From Sipunculus nudus (lineage: Eukaryota; Annelida; Sipuncula; Golfingiida; Sipunculidae), in NCBI GenBank assembly GCA_026874595.1, contig CM049307.1:59220870-59284869 (forward strand): a stretch of DNA of 64,000 nucleotides, in the 5' to 3' direction. Both the position numbers and the translations under genes were made by a program. Below the pieces are notes generated by a model. It was not told where the DNA came from and did not search any database. It was given only the letters and a program-made list of their open reading frames with translations. Of the stretch, positions 42,832 through 55,612 are shown one piece after another. Numbering within the stretch: the stretch's first letter is position 1; every line of letters begins with the position of its first letter.

Positions 42832-44634
42832 ATTTCCTTTATCCATTTCGTGACCGACGGGGAAATCGTTGGAGCAGTATCATCAGAGCAAGACCAGACA
42901 AAAGGAGTTCCTCCACATCGCAACAGCTCCATACCCTGACCCAAACAACTCCAAACGCTGACCCCAAATAGCAGACCGCCTTTCAGGAAAGTGCAGTAAG
43001 GACTAGTCCACAACTGAATGCTGACGGGCCTCACATGATACCACTATCAGAAGGCAAAGCATGTTACATTTCATAATTCTGACCTGAAGTTTACAGTTGG
43101 TAGGGTGGTGATTTGAGTGTTTCGCCGTGACAAACTTTCCGGCCTGATTTGACAGCTTGAAGAATGGAATGTGCAACTTCCGTGCGGGACGCTGACAGGC
43201 TGCAGCTTTATGGGCGGGTTGTTTATGGGTTGACGCCTAAAATGAGCCCGGATCCCCCCACTGTGTAATTCTCAGCATTGCACCAAGGCAAGGGGCGAGT
43301 GTTTGTGAGGCCCGTCAGCGTTCAGTTCAGGACTTGCCAGGGACTGTCAGCTCTCCCTGTATAAACTGGTCCGGTTGAAAGAAAGAAAATTTTCTGGCTC
43401 CCTCTCAGAAACGGCACTTGTAAACAATAAATGCTTAATATAGCTTGTCTGTAAAAGCGGCAGACAAGCAAGTCTATATCAGTCTGAAAAAAAAACAAGT
43501 TATTGAGCAGCATGCAGCATCTGTCTACTGTGTTTAGTCGTCGAAACAGACTGAGGCACTACTCAGACGCATAGATCACTTTGGAAGCTTCTTTAGCGAT
43601 GCGACAGAGAAAAATAAACTGGAAAACAGATGGAACTGGATCATTTGATAGATCTGGATGAGTCTGAGAAAAACTTTGTAGCTTAAATGGTGGACTTTTC
43701 AGGGGTTGATGAAATAAATCTAAGACTAGATTATAATGGTATAACTTTACTATTTATGACAGATGGGAAACAGAACTTTATATACCCCACCTTTGCTATG
43801 GAAACCTGAAAGTTTGTGAAGATTCCGAGCATGTTTTCTCAAAACACATAAAACTCTTGGCTCTGTAAGGAACAGAACATTGGCCTGTATGCTCCATTCA
43901 AAGAAAAGAACAATCCCATTCAATCTGGTGAGATGGATTATGGCATTTCTGTTATGCTGTAATGTTCAACACAATGGGGGTCAAATGAGCTGAGTTAAGC
44001 ACAACTGCGTTGATCAATCTCCGTTAGTACACGAGACCAACAAGTGTTCTTCTACCGCTGTCCGCTTGCTTTTTTAGCGTGATGTCTGAGACTAAAGGAT
44101 GACTAAACAAAGAATATTATCAGTTTGAATCAACTGCTTGCCAAATGTATGTAGGAAAATTAAGCATCTCGTCTATGAGCGACTATTGGACTTCTGTCCT
44201 TTCACACCGATAAAACAAAAGAATATAGTCGAGAATTTAGCAAAAGTTAGAAGGCGTTACCCCACCATCAGCTTAAAAAATAGACCCCACCCCCTCTCTC
44301 CTTTTTCAATGCATACATTCAGTTTCAGGTGGTCATCGTGTACAGCAGTCTCAAATATAGGCAACGATTATCTTATCCACGACTACAAGTAGCTACTTCT
44401 GACTTCTTCCATTCTCTCCCATTCTCTTCTGCTATCCACATGACCTTGTAGTTCCTATTATCCTACATGTGGAACAATCGTTTCACAGCAAGCGTGATTT
44501 ACATTAACAAACTGTCGGGACCATGTGTCCTTCACTGTTTGAGTTTGAATACCTAGTTTGGAGAGAAGTAGCAACCCAACGGCATCTTCTCTAGTACTGC
44601 AATGCGAGCGCCTTTAATACAGCTGACGGTTTAA
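42832..44634. other. Intergenic stretch, nothing recognised
   Basis: Mixed composition, no domain-bearing frame and no clear repeat partner in the window. Confidence 0.5.
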
Positions 44635-44832
44635 TGGCATTGCTGGGTCTCCGCTGCAGGATCGGTGGAGGGAATGTGAGTTGCTTCTGCCTTTGCGGTG
44701 TGGGTGCTGTAGATTTCCTAAAAGAGAACCAGCTCGGAATGTACGGTGGCGGCCTCTCGCGGCTCCCTGCTTGGCTTGGTGTAGCATCGCGTCTTTTGGC
44801 TCAGAGAACAAGCTTAAGGAGCGCACAGGGCT
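44635..44832 (-). repeat. GC-rich sequence, inverted partner of 59516-59716
   Basis: On the minus strand it reads CCTGTGCGCTCCTTAAGC, TGTTCTCTGAGCCA, CCAAGCCAAG.AGGGAGCC, CACATTCCCT.CACCGA. The same order occurs on the plus strand at 59516-59716. Identity is high for an intergenic stretch in this region. Both copies have a short open frame, but the frame is not kept between them. No known RNA or domain was recognised. Confidence 0.8.
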
Positions 44833-45329
44833 TAATGACGAACTGAATATACAGCCGTTATTTTCCCTGATTATACACAGTCATACTATTCATATTATGT
44901 ATGGGTATTGTATGTATTGTGTATGTTTGTGATTTTACGCTGTATAGGGAACATCAATGTCCCAACACATTTGAGGAGATCATGATCGGCAGCTCCATGT
45001 GGCTTCATCTGTGTTTTGGTTGCATTCAAGGGCTTTAATTCTGGTAATACTAACCAAACTCCATGTCAGTCCAGGGTAATGATTTACACAAAATTCGTTT
45101 CAGTTCACATGATTGTGTGGCCTTATTGAAGTAACGGGTGCATACATAAAAATCTTCCCCTGTTCGCTTCTTTGATCTTCTTCATCCTTTGGATGACTTA
45201 GATATAGACGTCTCTCTCCCTGGCGAATGTTGTCATGCATTGATTTTGCCACTAGTGTGTCCTTAAGCCGTAGGTCCTTTCACGAGAGACATTCTTGCTG
45301 CAAATGTGCTGTTTTCCTTATGCTGGTTT

Positions 45330-45450
45330 TTTATGGTCAGCTAACTGGTTGAGTCGGAACGTGGTAAACAGGTATAAATACATACGACTGTGACCTGTCC
45401 GCAGTCTGAATATGGTCAACAAGCAGGTAACAAGGGTCGGCTCTGATGTA
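45330..45450 (+). repeat. Direct repeat, partner of 46555-46675
   Basis: ACCTGTCCGCAGTCTGAATA and TGGTCA.CA.GCAGGTAACA, with related flanks, recur about 1.2 kb downstream. The rest of 44833-47334 has a C15 run (45981-45995) and no recognised gene. Confidence 0.7.
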
Positions 45451-46554
45451 CTTTAATTAAATAATATTTCATATTACGCTTCCACTTTGTTCCCGCTTTG
45501 TCAATAAAGCGGAACAAGTGGAATCGTAAGACGACCTAATTTTTAATAAGAGTAGCTCTGTTGCAACGTGGATCCTCCTAAATCCGCTTGTTTTGTTACT
45601 TTACTTAATTATAGCTTTTCTTTCTCTTAAAGTTGTGGAGCTGCATTCCTGTTCTACCTTTGACACTCTGTTTCCAGGAAGTTTGTTGCTCTTTTGCCAG
45701 TTAATTACCTTGCAGTGAGATGATATTCACTTCACTGTTACCCTGGAGAATCTGGTCAAAGGTGCAAGGGCAGAATTCACGTCGTTCATTTATTGTCCCT
45801 GCTGGTCAGATTGGTCAACAAGACATGGGGACCTCGTAAAGGAAGACTACTACTTTGTTTGGTCTTTTTGGGCTGTACTCAGTGTGGATTGCATTAGACA
45901 TATCTAGACATAATAGCCACTGCTTCTGCTTGACATTACTATAATATGGCCATGTGCAGCGAGGGAGATACCTTTTTATGCCCCCCCCCCCCCCCGGTTC
46001 TGAATGTCAGTTCCAGTGCCACCAGTTTTGAATGTCTGTTCAGCTGAGCCATAAGTGTACACGTGGTTCAAGCTATCTTCTGGGTAGTTTTTATCTTAAA
46101 GTCGTTTTGCCAACACCACCGATGCTGCACTGTATTTAGGGCGAGTTGACTTCATGCAGGGTCCTGAAGGAAATCTCTATAGGATCTTGATTCAAATGCC
46201 ATGGTGTCTTTTTCACAAGGATCCTTGACTGGTAATTCAACCTCCATAATTGAGCCCAGAGTCAATACAGTTTACGCAAACTTTTGAAAGCACTACCCTA
46301 GGCTCATTTTTTTTAAATTTAAGCATTTGTCCGAACAGTATCAGAGGAGACAAGTTTTGTAGTCACTATGGTGAAATGCATGGGTTTTCATTGCGTCGGT
46401 TTAAAGGCCTCTGATTAAGTCAATAATGAATAAAGGACAACCATTTGAACAAATTTCAACAAAGGACAATCTAAGCCTAATTTGTGCAATATAAAAGAAT
46501 TTAGTACACAGAAATTTTGCAGAAGAAGACTCTCGTAACCCTCTGTCTGACTGT

Positions 46555-46675
46555 CTGATTATGGCCTGCTAAATGGTCGAACGGAACTTGGTGAATAGGT
46601 AGAAGTTAATACGAGCTGTCCGCAGTCTGAAAATCTGAATATGGTCACCAGGCAGGTAACGGGTCAGTTTTGTTA
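46555..46675 (+). repeat. Direct repeat, partner of 45330-45450
   Basis: Second copy (GAGCTGTCCGCAGTCTGAAA, GGCAGGTAACGGGTCAG). It is followed at 46829-46858 by a small palindrome with AGTGGAAAT / ATTTCCACT arms. A related GGGAGTGGAAATAAGCATCA occurs at 48152. Confidence 0.65.
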
Positions 46676-47334
46676 CAGTCAACAAACAAACACCTCCTTC
46701 TGAAGCCAACAAGCAAACAGATATTTGGTGACAGACGACTTGGCGTGGCAAGACCAATTTTATGGAATAGTCTGCCTTTAAATTTCCACACAGTGGCATA
46801 TTTTTCGTTCCTTTAAACAATTACTGGAGAGTGGAAATAAGGGATGCTAATTTCCACTCCCCCTTGGCGTTTCCACTCCCCATGCATGTTAGACAGAATA
46901 GCTTAAAAATTAATTTATAGCAGCTCTATAGGATAATATTGAGGAATATGTACAAAATAAAAAAAATGTAATTCGTCTTAATTTTGAAATGCATTTCTAC
47001 CGGTATAGTGACAATTAATAGTCTTATATAGCATCATATTTTGCTTTTATAGCTTTTGTTTCCTTTAAATAAAAGTTCTAGTAATTTTCACATATTTTTA
47101 CACCACAGTTACACCATTTAAAATGTTTAGGATGAAATCAGTGGTATGGTAAATTATAGACACAACAACTTACCAGGGTAGCTCGGATGCCAGTCCAGTT
47201 TAACTGTCTGTACTTTGCCTAGTATTCTGAGCCAAGAGCTGCCCGAACCAGTCGGAGCATATATGCATATGGACACAAAACAAGTGTTACTAATGCCAAA
47301 AAAAAAAGAAAGAAAAGAAATGAATAAATAAATA

Positions 47335-47700
47335 AATAATAATAATAAAAGTTATTGTTCTCAGGCACCGCTAGCGTCAATTTTCAACCCCCGCATACAA
47401 ATTTGTATTTTGATTTTCAATAGAAACTTATCAATTTTGAGCTCCAGCCGCTCGGACATTTCTTTCAAGAAGATAAAATCATACAATTTTGATAAAATTT
47501 CCTTTGTTATGTAGTGCTTTTACTTGTTAAGTAAAATAAATCTGTTATAACCATGCTTTTTTCCCTTATCTTTTGACATTTTATCGAAACATACAAAAAT
47601 AAAATAAAATAAAATAAATAAAAAACCGCCCGCCGTATTGATTTCTGAAAAAATTGCCTTAGAACCACACCTAATTTTTTTTTGCCAAATGAGGTGCCAT
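47335..47700 (+). repeat. Dispersed repeat, partner of 35742-36080
   Basis: Second copy of the unknown ~340-bp family, with extra A/T-rich insertions (AATAAATAAATAAATAATAA at its start, AAAATAAAATAAAATAAA inside). Confidence 0.85.
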
Positions 47701-48229
47701 TACAATTCACTGATAATGACTCAACCAGGAATAAAGTGTTGTCTAAATCTTCCTCACCCTTCTTGCACTACTGCAAGTTAGTTTTTATGTTCAACATATA
47801 AATTTCCAGAATTATGAAACAACTAGCTCAACAAAAATGATCTGGCATTGTAGAATATAAATTTATATGTCTTTGAAAAGCTGTTGGCAAATATGAATAA
47901 TTTAATTGTAAGGTGTTAATCTGCAAATCATAATTGTTTTAAACTTTAATATGTTGAACACATCAAAATGAAATGCATTACTATATAAATACTGAAAAAT
48001 TATTTTTTTAAAGAACCTAAATGTAAATGTGTAACTATATTTCCGCTTCTGTAGAAGTACATGAAAGAGCATTTTGTAATTTATACTACCTTTATAACTG
48101 GAAAGAATCAAATTAATTAAAACTGTACCAGCCGGCCTTTATCATAAGGGGGAGTGGAAATAAGCATCACTCATAAATAAGCATTCCTAAAAAAAACTCC
48201 GCATTAAAACTTAGTTATGGCTGCATCCG

Positions 48230-48620
48230 CCAGATGGCGATAGCTGACCAGCAGTAGATACAGTTTCGTGTTGGATAATAATGAAGACTACACCCAGCAC
48301 AGGGGCGCGGACACACGCACCTGCCAACGTAAACATATAGGTAATCCATGTAAACGGACTTTACTCAGGTCAATGTAGCTCCAAACCACCTCACAGGGTA
48401 AGTGAAATGTTGTTTTTCTATATAATATTTAACTGAAATGCGCTGTCTGCGAGCGGACCGGCAGCAAACTGGAATAGAACAACTTACAAGAATATACCTG
48501 TGCGGACGCAGCCTTTGGCCACGGGTGTTATCGAGCCGCTTAGCACATGCAGAAAAACGATAAAATCTGTGACGGGCTCTCGCCTTGTAGTGGTATATCT
48601 TATGCATATGTCCACGTCCC
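48230..48620. other. CpG-richer island, possible unannotated promoter or first exon
   Basis: Short island with raised GC and CpG in AT-rich surroundings (GGGGCGCGGACACACGCACC, GCGAGCGGACCGGCAGC, TGCGGACGCAGCC). Neither strand has a recognisable protein. A donor-like CACAG/GTATATTC is present on the minus strand near 48496. It could also be an old mobile-element piece. Confidence 0.3.
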
Positions 48621-49042
48621 GTATGAGTTTACCAAGCGTAATATTATTTTGTTATCAGGTATCTGCCTGCTTCCAAATGTATAAGGGCAGCATATAATGT
48701 GTATTCACCTTTTGAACGTGTTTCAGATAAAATAACAATATGTACTTGTATTGTAAGCTGGTGTGAGTTTGTACAAGAAATTAATTGTGAGGACACTAAT
48801 TTGTTCCAGCTGACCAATTTGTTTAAGTTTGATATGATTAACAACATAATTTTATATAAAAATTTCATAATTTTTTAAGTGTAATATAATATAGGTAATC
48901 TAAAGTACATTATGCACCATGTAATATGTTGTACAGAAGTAATATTATTAAACCTCTTAGGCATTCAAGGAAAGTTTATTGCTTGAGATTAGAAGAATTA
49001 ATTTATATTTATAGCCACCAGTAATATAATAATTCAACAATA

Positions 49043-49104
49043 AGGCCCAAGTGTGGCTCTGTGCAATACACAGTGTTTTATTGAACAAAGCCACAACTGG
49101 GTCT
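49043..49104 (+). ncRNA. MicroRNA-precursor-like hairpin
   Basis: AAGGCCCAAGTGTGGCTCTG..CAATA pairs with TATTGAACAAAGCCACAACT..GGGTCT: 26 positions with about 21 Watson-Crick pairs, one wobble and four mismatches, around a loop of about nine bases. Length (62 nt) and arm size fit a pre-miRNA, but the mature arms match no miRNA I can recall. A small palindromic mobile element is the alternative. Confidence 0.35.
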
Positions 49105-49640
49105 ATACAGTAATAAGAAACTTTTGGAATGCTCAGCAGTAGTAATCAGAATATTACTATTCATTGTGTTCCATATCAGAATATACAATGTTCTTAACAC
49201 ATGTCACATCAGCAATATCTTGCTTTGAATATTATGGTCAGTATGGATTCAGTACCATTTTTAAATATCAAATATATGAGGCTATCCCTGGCTCCCACAC
49301 TCTCTCACTATGGTACACTCTGAGAGAAGCAGAAGACCCTATGAGACTGAGCTAGAGATTAGTGATAAAATAATGATATCTCATCTGAAAAGTGTAATGT
49401 ATCCACAGTCAAACAAGGTATTTTTATTGAATGCATATAAAGCATACCATTTTGGAAGTTTTTTTTCACTTAAAATATCAGTTTGAAGGAAATTGTCCTT
49501 ACAAGTGATGATAAGCAAAAAAAAAAAAAAAGAATGTCTTCTTTGGGATTCCCCCAGCCTGTTTGGCCAGAATCCACAAGGATAAACTGTATCAACTGCC
49601 AGCAGTGCTAAGTAAAGGTAATGCAGTTTATTGTTTTTTA

Positions 49641-50890
49641 ATTAGAGACCGGTCCATGTACTGAGCTTGCAACATTTAAAAGTGAATTCTGTTTTCATTA
49701 ATAAACTGCCCAGATTACGTAAGTTTCAACATCATAAACCCAAAATGCCTATTTCCCGGCAAAAGTAAAACTGGCATTTTTCTTAACCATTTTATGAAGA
49801 AAACTGAATACTTGCGTTGCATATCTGCATTTTTTACATTGGAGCCTATTAGCCCCTCCTGTTCTAGTATACGTACACCTACTGATATTTACACTCCCAT
49901 TGTGATCACATCATTGAGGTAACCAGTAATGTTTAACAAAGAGTTTTATTGTTTATGAGTACCATAACAGGAAGTGTTGAAAAAGAAAAAACAAAGGGTT
50001 TTCATAATTAATTTCTGTTAAACTTTATAGTCCCCAAAATACAAGAGGTGGACATGATGGAAATAACTAGGTCCATTTATATTAGATGGAGTTTTGAAAT
50101 CAATTTGTAACATTTAATACTATATTAACCACAGAGTACATATTCATATTTGGCACCAGGTTTACTTAATTTATTCCCAGTTCTTCCTTGGAACAAACCT
50201 GCACAGTGTCCAGATATGCTAGGGGACAGGTTTTCCATGGACTGAGTTGATGTCTGAAACCAGATTTATAGGAAAATATAGAAAATGACCCCACCCTAGC
50301 TGTGCAGGGTTTACAGGTTTTACTCACCAGGGCTGGGTAAAACCTATTTTACCCATGTATTACTCAGGATTCCTGGGTTTAACCACTAATTCCTAATGAT
50401 CAGAAAGATGTACACTTCACAGCCAAACATGGAGTAAAAGCATGAGTATTAAATTGCTTCTTTTAGGTGATTGATATGGTCAGAGCCCCTTGACTTGCTA
50501 CCAGTATTAACAAAATGTGTGTAAAAAATCTGATGACTAATCAGAAAGAAATTAAGCTTTGGTCCTGCTTGATAAAAAGCAAAGAAATGTGAGAAAAACA
50601 TGGCTAATAAACTGGGCTAAACCCTGGGTAAAACACAGGAAAAGCCTGGGAAAAATCCTTTTAACCCTGGTTTTACTCATGCAAAAAAAATGCAAACCCT
50701 GACACTAAGGGCATGTTGACAGAATTGATTTTGATTTAGATTAATTTGCCATTATGTCTCCTCCCTCCTCCGGGGGAGCCATGTTGGTTTCTGAATAAAT
50801 GAAATCAAAGGAAAGAGGGCAATAAATATTTAGAAACATCAGGCATTCTGATGCATTAATTTAAGTTTCGTATGACAGGTAGGGCACCTG
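49641..50890. other. Intergenic, nothing recognised
   Basis: AT-rich. ATTAGAGACCGGTCCATGTA at 49641 resembles the first bases of the window and may mark the edge of a repeat. No gene. Confidence 0.5.
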
Positions 50891-50898
50891 TGCTTACT

Positions 50899-50968
<70 letters not shown>

Positions 50969-50970
50969 CA
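50899..50970. repeat. (TA)n microsatellite
   Basis: Long TA dinucleotide run. Open frames on both strands through it are artefacts. The following 50971-52800 has no recognised gene; a weak tRNA-like phrase at about 51131-51200 is too diverged to call. Confidence 0.98.
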
Positions 50971-52805
50971 GGTTTTCCACCAAATAGGCTTTCTACTAGT
51001 ATGTGTAATATATGGCAAAAAGTCATGTGTTATCAGAACAAACTGACACACCCAAAACATCAAATGCACAACTTAGCATGACAGAAGTAAAGAATGTCAC
51101 ATGTAAAAAAATGTGTTAATCATATCTGTAGTGTGTAGCCTTGTGGCTAAAGTGTTGGAATATAGAGCTTAAGGTTACCAGTGCTATTCTCGATGGTGAA
51201 CAGAGGTCAAAATGGTGAAATCTTCTTAGAATCTCAAGGATTTCAAAGAAGCATTCTCAAGTTGCATAAAATTCAGCTGTATACCCATCGCATGCATGTT
51301 TTTTTTCATCTTATTTAGTTCGTATCCTCTAGTAAACATTGTTTCTGAAATATTATTCATTACAGTTCCACCTAAAAGCTATTTTCATAACTTGAACAGA
51401 TTACTGGTGTCCAACACACAGACATACCACACCCGTTCATTATTTGGCCCATTGAGCACCTGGACCTCAAAGAGGTTGGGTGAAGGGATTATTTCATAGA
51501 TCTAAAACGTTTCATGACAACTTCATATATGTTGGTAAATCTTTACCAAAATAGATTTATCTTCTTTAAAAAATAAATAATTATTTGCTGACAAATATAA
51601 CAAGTTTAATTTTTTATTTAAGTTTTATTTTTACGTTTATTCTGTTGTTATTACAGTAATAATGGAAGAAAAATTTGGCCCATCACATGGACCACACAAG
51701 CCAGCAATTAGGTAGACCATGTGAACCAATTACTGATTTAGTAATACAAGTTTTATAGTAAATGGACCACTTAAGTTGTTGCAATTTAGGTGGCAGGATT
51801 GCAGTGATTTATATAACATTGTCACATAAGCCCAACATATCATTAGGCCAGTTTGACATTTAATGACAAAAGTGAAAGAAAACTAGATTCAACAGGAGCA
51901 ACAATTAAACTTGGCTGCATGGGCCTTGGCAGAACTTTCACTTTTCATCTTCACATATATGCTTGAGATATATGTGTCTTCAGGTGACAACTTTCATTTA
52001 AACAAAAACTATAAAGCCTCCACCATGTAGGTGGCCCATTTGAAGTTGTTGTGGGATGCTCATAATATTGTTTGCATTCACTTATTTGGCCCATATTCTC
52101 AGGTTCATTCATGCATACGTGACTGCATGTACATTTGTGAATATTACTTGATGCCCATTATGTAACAGATCCACACAAAAATATAATCAATTCTTCATTG
52201 GCCCATTCTGAACATGTCATGAGATTTCATTCATGATTGTATTAATTATGTTGTGAACAAACACTTTTGTCACATACACACACACAAACACATGAATGGG
52301 GATGAATGCATCCCCTCCTGGCAAACCATCGGGGCAAAAATCTGTTACTGTGGTGCACTTATTGTTAGTATAACTTTTGTGGTCTGTATACACAATTGCA
52401 TGGGTACTGCCTTTGTATAGAAACCACACACTGTCAAACTATATATATATTTACATATACTTCCAATTATAGGACAATCTAAATGACAAGATGACATTAC
52501 AATTTTTTGTACAAATAATGCCACGGAGGCCAGAATGTCATTTAAGATCATGACACTATAGTGAAAGATGTTATCGCAGGTCATTCATGGAAGATGGAGA
52601 GGCGAATTAACATTAAGCATCATATCATGTATCACCGCATCCCGCGGGCTCAGCCAGCATGTAATTACAATGACAGGATGTGTCAGGCTGTTTATGAACC
52701 GTGAAATACTTATTACTGGCATCAACACTGTATCTGCCACGCTCTGTCACTCACCTGTTTGGTGACATACCTTGACATGAAGTGAAAGTGTGGATAAGGT
52801 CTTGT

Positions 52806-53220
52806 AGTTCAGGGGTGGTCCTACTAAATACAAGAATACACCAAAATATCCCAGAATACCTCATAATACTGCTTTATTTCCTCTCATAATCGTAATATAT
52901 TCGGTACACTATCAAAATAATCGCGATCGGTCACCTGAAACCCAAGAATTTGTCCACTTCCGGAAATGGTCAAATATTCCATGGTCCAACTCCCAATGTG
53001 AATGGTATCAGGGCCTTGTTTTCCATTTTATTAATTGTTTAAAAATAATTGGAATAAAGCTTGAAAACGTTTCTTATGTCTCAAACCCCTAACAATATGG
53101 CCAAAATGTCATTTCTGTTCCTGTTGTTTGTGACATATTGGAAGAAATTATGCATTTATTGTGTCATTCTGCAGTATTCCGGGATATTTTGGGGGTATTC
53201 TGGTATTTAGTAGGACCTGT
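52806..53220. mobile_element. MITE-like element with about 50-bp terminal inverted repeats
   Basis: Left arm GGTCCTACTAAATACAAGAA..CCAAAATATCCCAGAATA and right arm TATTCCGGGATATTTTGGGG..TATTTAGTAGGACC are inverted copies with a few mismatches. The left edge reads CAGGGGTGGTCC, a form common at hAT ends. TTCAGGGG/TTCAGAGG lie close to the two ends as a possible 8-bp target duplication with one change, but the exact boundary is ambiguous. No transposase inside. Confidence 0.8.
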
Positions 53221-53868
53221 TCAGAGGACATCTGATGGGTGACCTAAGGACTGCAAGGAAAATTAAAACTAACCAAGACTGTCAAAAATTTTGTATGTAA
53301 CAGCACTTCATATCATATCCTTTTAACAGGGGGTGGGGGGGGTGGTGCCTAATTTCTGCAACAATTACTTGTAGAAGTGTTGGACGATGGTGTGGGAGGC
53401 CTGTGGTATGATCCGGCTGTTGCCTCAATGATATAATTGTGAAATCTCACTAGAAACTCAGGGATTTGCTCTGTCTTAATGAGAGGTTATAAATGACTTC
53501 TCGATTATGTGTAACGTAGTTCACATGAAACCTGAAATTCTGATTAAAATTCACTCAATAAATAATATATATATAGTATTATTTATGATCAAAGTCTGAA
53601 AAAATATAGGATCTAAAGTAAAAAAAAATCGGAGGATCTTGAAATAAAGTTAACTCCATGGCACATATTTATGATATTATCTAATATTCATTCTGATGTT
53701 TTAACTGCAGATTGTGACATTTGTATTTTCCTTATTTATTTCACATTGAAAGATCTGACATCCACAGGGCTGAATAATTATATAAATCCCTATAACTGGT
53801 AACCATCACCTTTATTGTATAAACAGTGCCACAGGGACCTATAAGTCATGGACCTATATCATTAAAAA
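53221..53868. other. Intergenic, nothing recognised
   Basis: AT-rich stretch with a short G-rich run at 53331-53344. No gene or repeat partner seen. Confidence 0.5.
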
Positions 53869-55612
53869 AACTAGAATACGGGTAGTCAACAAGCGACTAC
53901 GTGTATCCGCCAAAATCAGAGTGGGACGGGTGAAGTGAGGCATGGATTGAGTGGCAAGGGAAAATAGAGTGAGGTGTGTTGCATATTAGCATGGATGTCT
54001 GCAGCCAAAATGTATGTGTAGGTTGCGCCATCTACCACAAATGCAGAAAGCTGTCACATAAATGTAGGTGGCGCCATCTGCCAGAAAAAATCGAGAAAGC
54101 AATCCAAGATGTATAAACTCGCAAAATCTTTAGGCAAATAAGTCAAACTACTACAGAGATATGAGTGATTTTAGCCCACGGCAGACAAACAGACAGACGC
54201 TGTGCAAAAATGGTTGCAGGTGGCCCTCCAGTTTTGTGTATGATAAAGAGATATGTGATATCCATACACATGCAAAATTTTGGTCTAATCGGTCAAACGG
54301 TTCCCGAAATATGAGCTTGGATGTCTGCAGCGTAAACTAGAATGTAGGTGGCGCCATCTGTCATAAAATCCAGAAAGCTGCCCAGGATGTATAAACCTGC
54401 AAGATTTTAGGTAGTTATGTCAACCACTACAGACATATGAGTAATTTTATCCCATAGCAGACAAACAGACAGACACTGTGCAAAAATTGATTGCAGGAGG
54501 CGCCACCAGTTTTGCATATGATAAAGAGCTATGTGAGAAATATATACATGCAAAATTTTGGCCCAATCGGTCAAACGGTTAAAAAATCATAAAAAGATGT
54601 CATAAAATCCAGAAAGCTGCCCAGGATGTATAAACCTGCAAGATTTTAGGTGGATATGTCAAACCATTGCCGAGATATGAGTGATTTTATCCCATGGCAG
54701 ACAAACAGACGGACACTGTGCAAAAATGGTTGCAGGTAGCGCCACCATTTTAGTGTATGTTATAAAGCTATCCAAGGGCTAGATTTGCATAAAATTTTTA
54801 GCCTGATCGGTCAAAAGGTTACCGAGATATGAGCTTGGATGTCTGCAGCATAAACGTGAATGTAGGTGGCGCCACCTGTCACAAAATGGAAAAAGCTATC
54901 CAGGATGTATACGCATGCCGAATTTCAGGTGGATAAGTCCAACCAATGCAGAGATATGAGTGATTTTATCCTAAGGCAGATGAACGCTGTGCAAAAATGG
55001 TTGCAGGTGGCTCCACCATTTTTAGTGAATGTTATGAAGCTATCCAAGGGCTACATTTGTGTAAAATTTTTAGCCTGATTGGTCAAACGGTTCCCGAGAT
55101 ATAAGCTTGGATGTCTGCAGCATAAACATGAATTTAGGTGGCGCCACCTGTCACAAAATCGAAAAAACTATCCAGGATGTATACGCATGCCAAATTTCAG
55201 GTGGATAAGTCCAACCAATGCAGAGATATGAGTGATTTTATCCCAAGGCAGATGAACAAATGGACACTGTTCAAATGGTTGCAGGTGGCGCCACCATTTT
55301 TAGTGTATGTTATAAAACTATCCAAGGGCTACATTTATGTAAAATTTTTAGCCTGATTGGTCAAACGGTACTGAGATATATGGGTTTATGTGTGGAACGG
55401 ATGCACAAATTGACGCAGAGCGCAGAGGAAAGGTCAGAGGTCAAAACAAAATATGGGCACAGCAGTTCACATGTTACCCGAACATAATCCCGGGGTTTTG
55501 TAAAATTCCACCCAGTGGTTACGGAGGAGTTCTCCGGACACCTACGCGGCACCAGCGGCAGCGTCCGACTGAAAACATAGTATCCGCAAAACTCTGTTTT
55601 GGCGGATACAAA
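53869..55612 (+). mobile_element. Family B element, full-length copy
   Basis: Starts ACTAGAATACGGGTAG with GTATCCGCCAAAATCAGAG just inside, and ends CATAGTATCCGCAAAACTCT / GTTTTGGCGGATAC. GTATCCGCCAAAA near the left end is therefore the inverse of TTTTGGCGGATAC at the right end, and the right end is itself a hairpin. Five to six tandem units of about 275 bp lie between, each with GTAGGTGGCGCCA, AAGCTATCCAGGATGTATA-like text, GATATGAGTGATTTTA and a CAGACAAACAGAC tract. Unlike at 7.6 and 19.2 kb, no family A follows. Confidence 0.8.

Noticed and set aside
50839-51081. Frames rich in Ile/Tyr on both strands
   Set aside because: Translation of the (TA)n microsatellite.
51131-51200. tRNA-derived SINE
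   Set aside because: The A-box-like phrase is present but the B box is too diverged and no second copy was seen.
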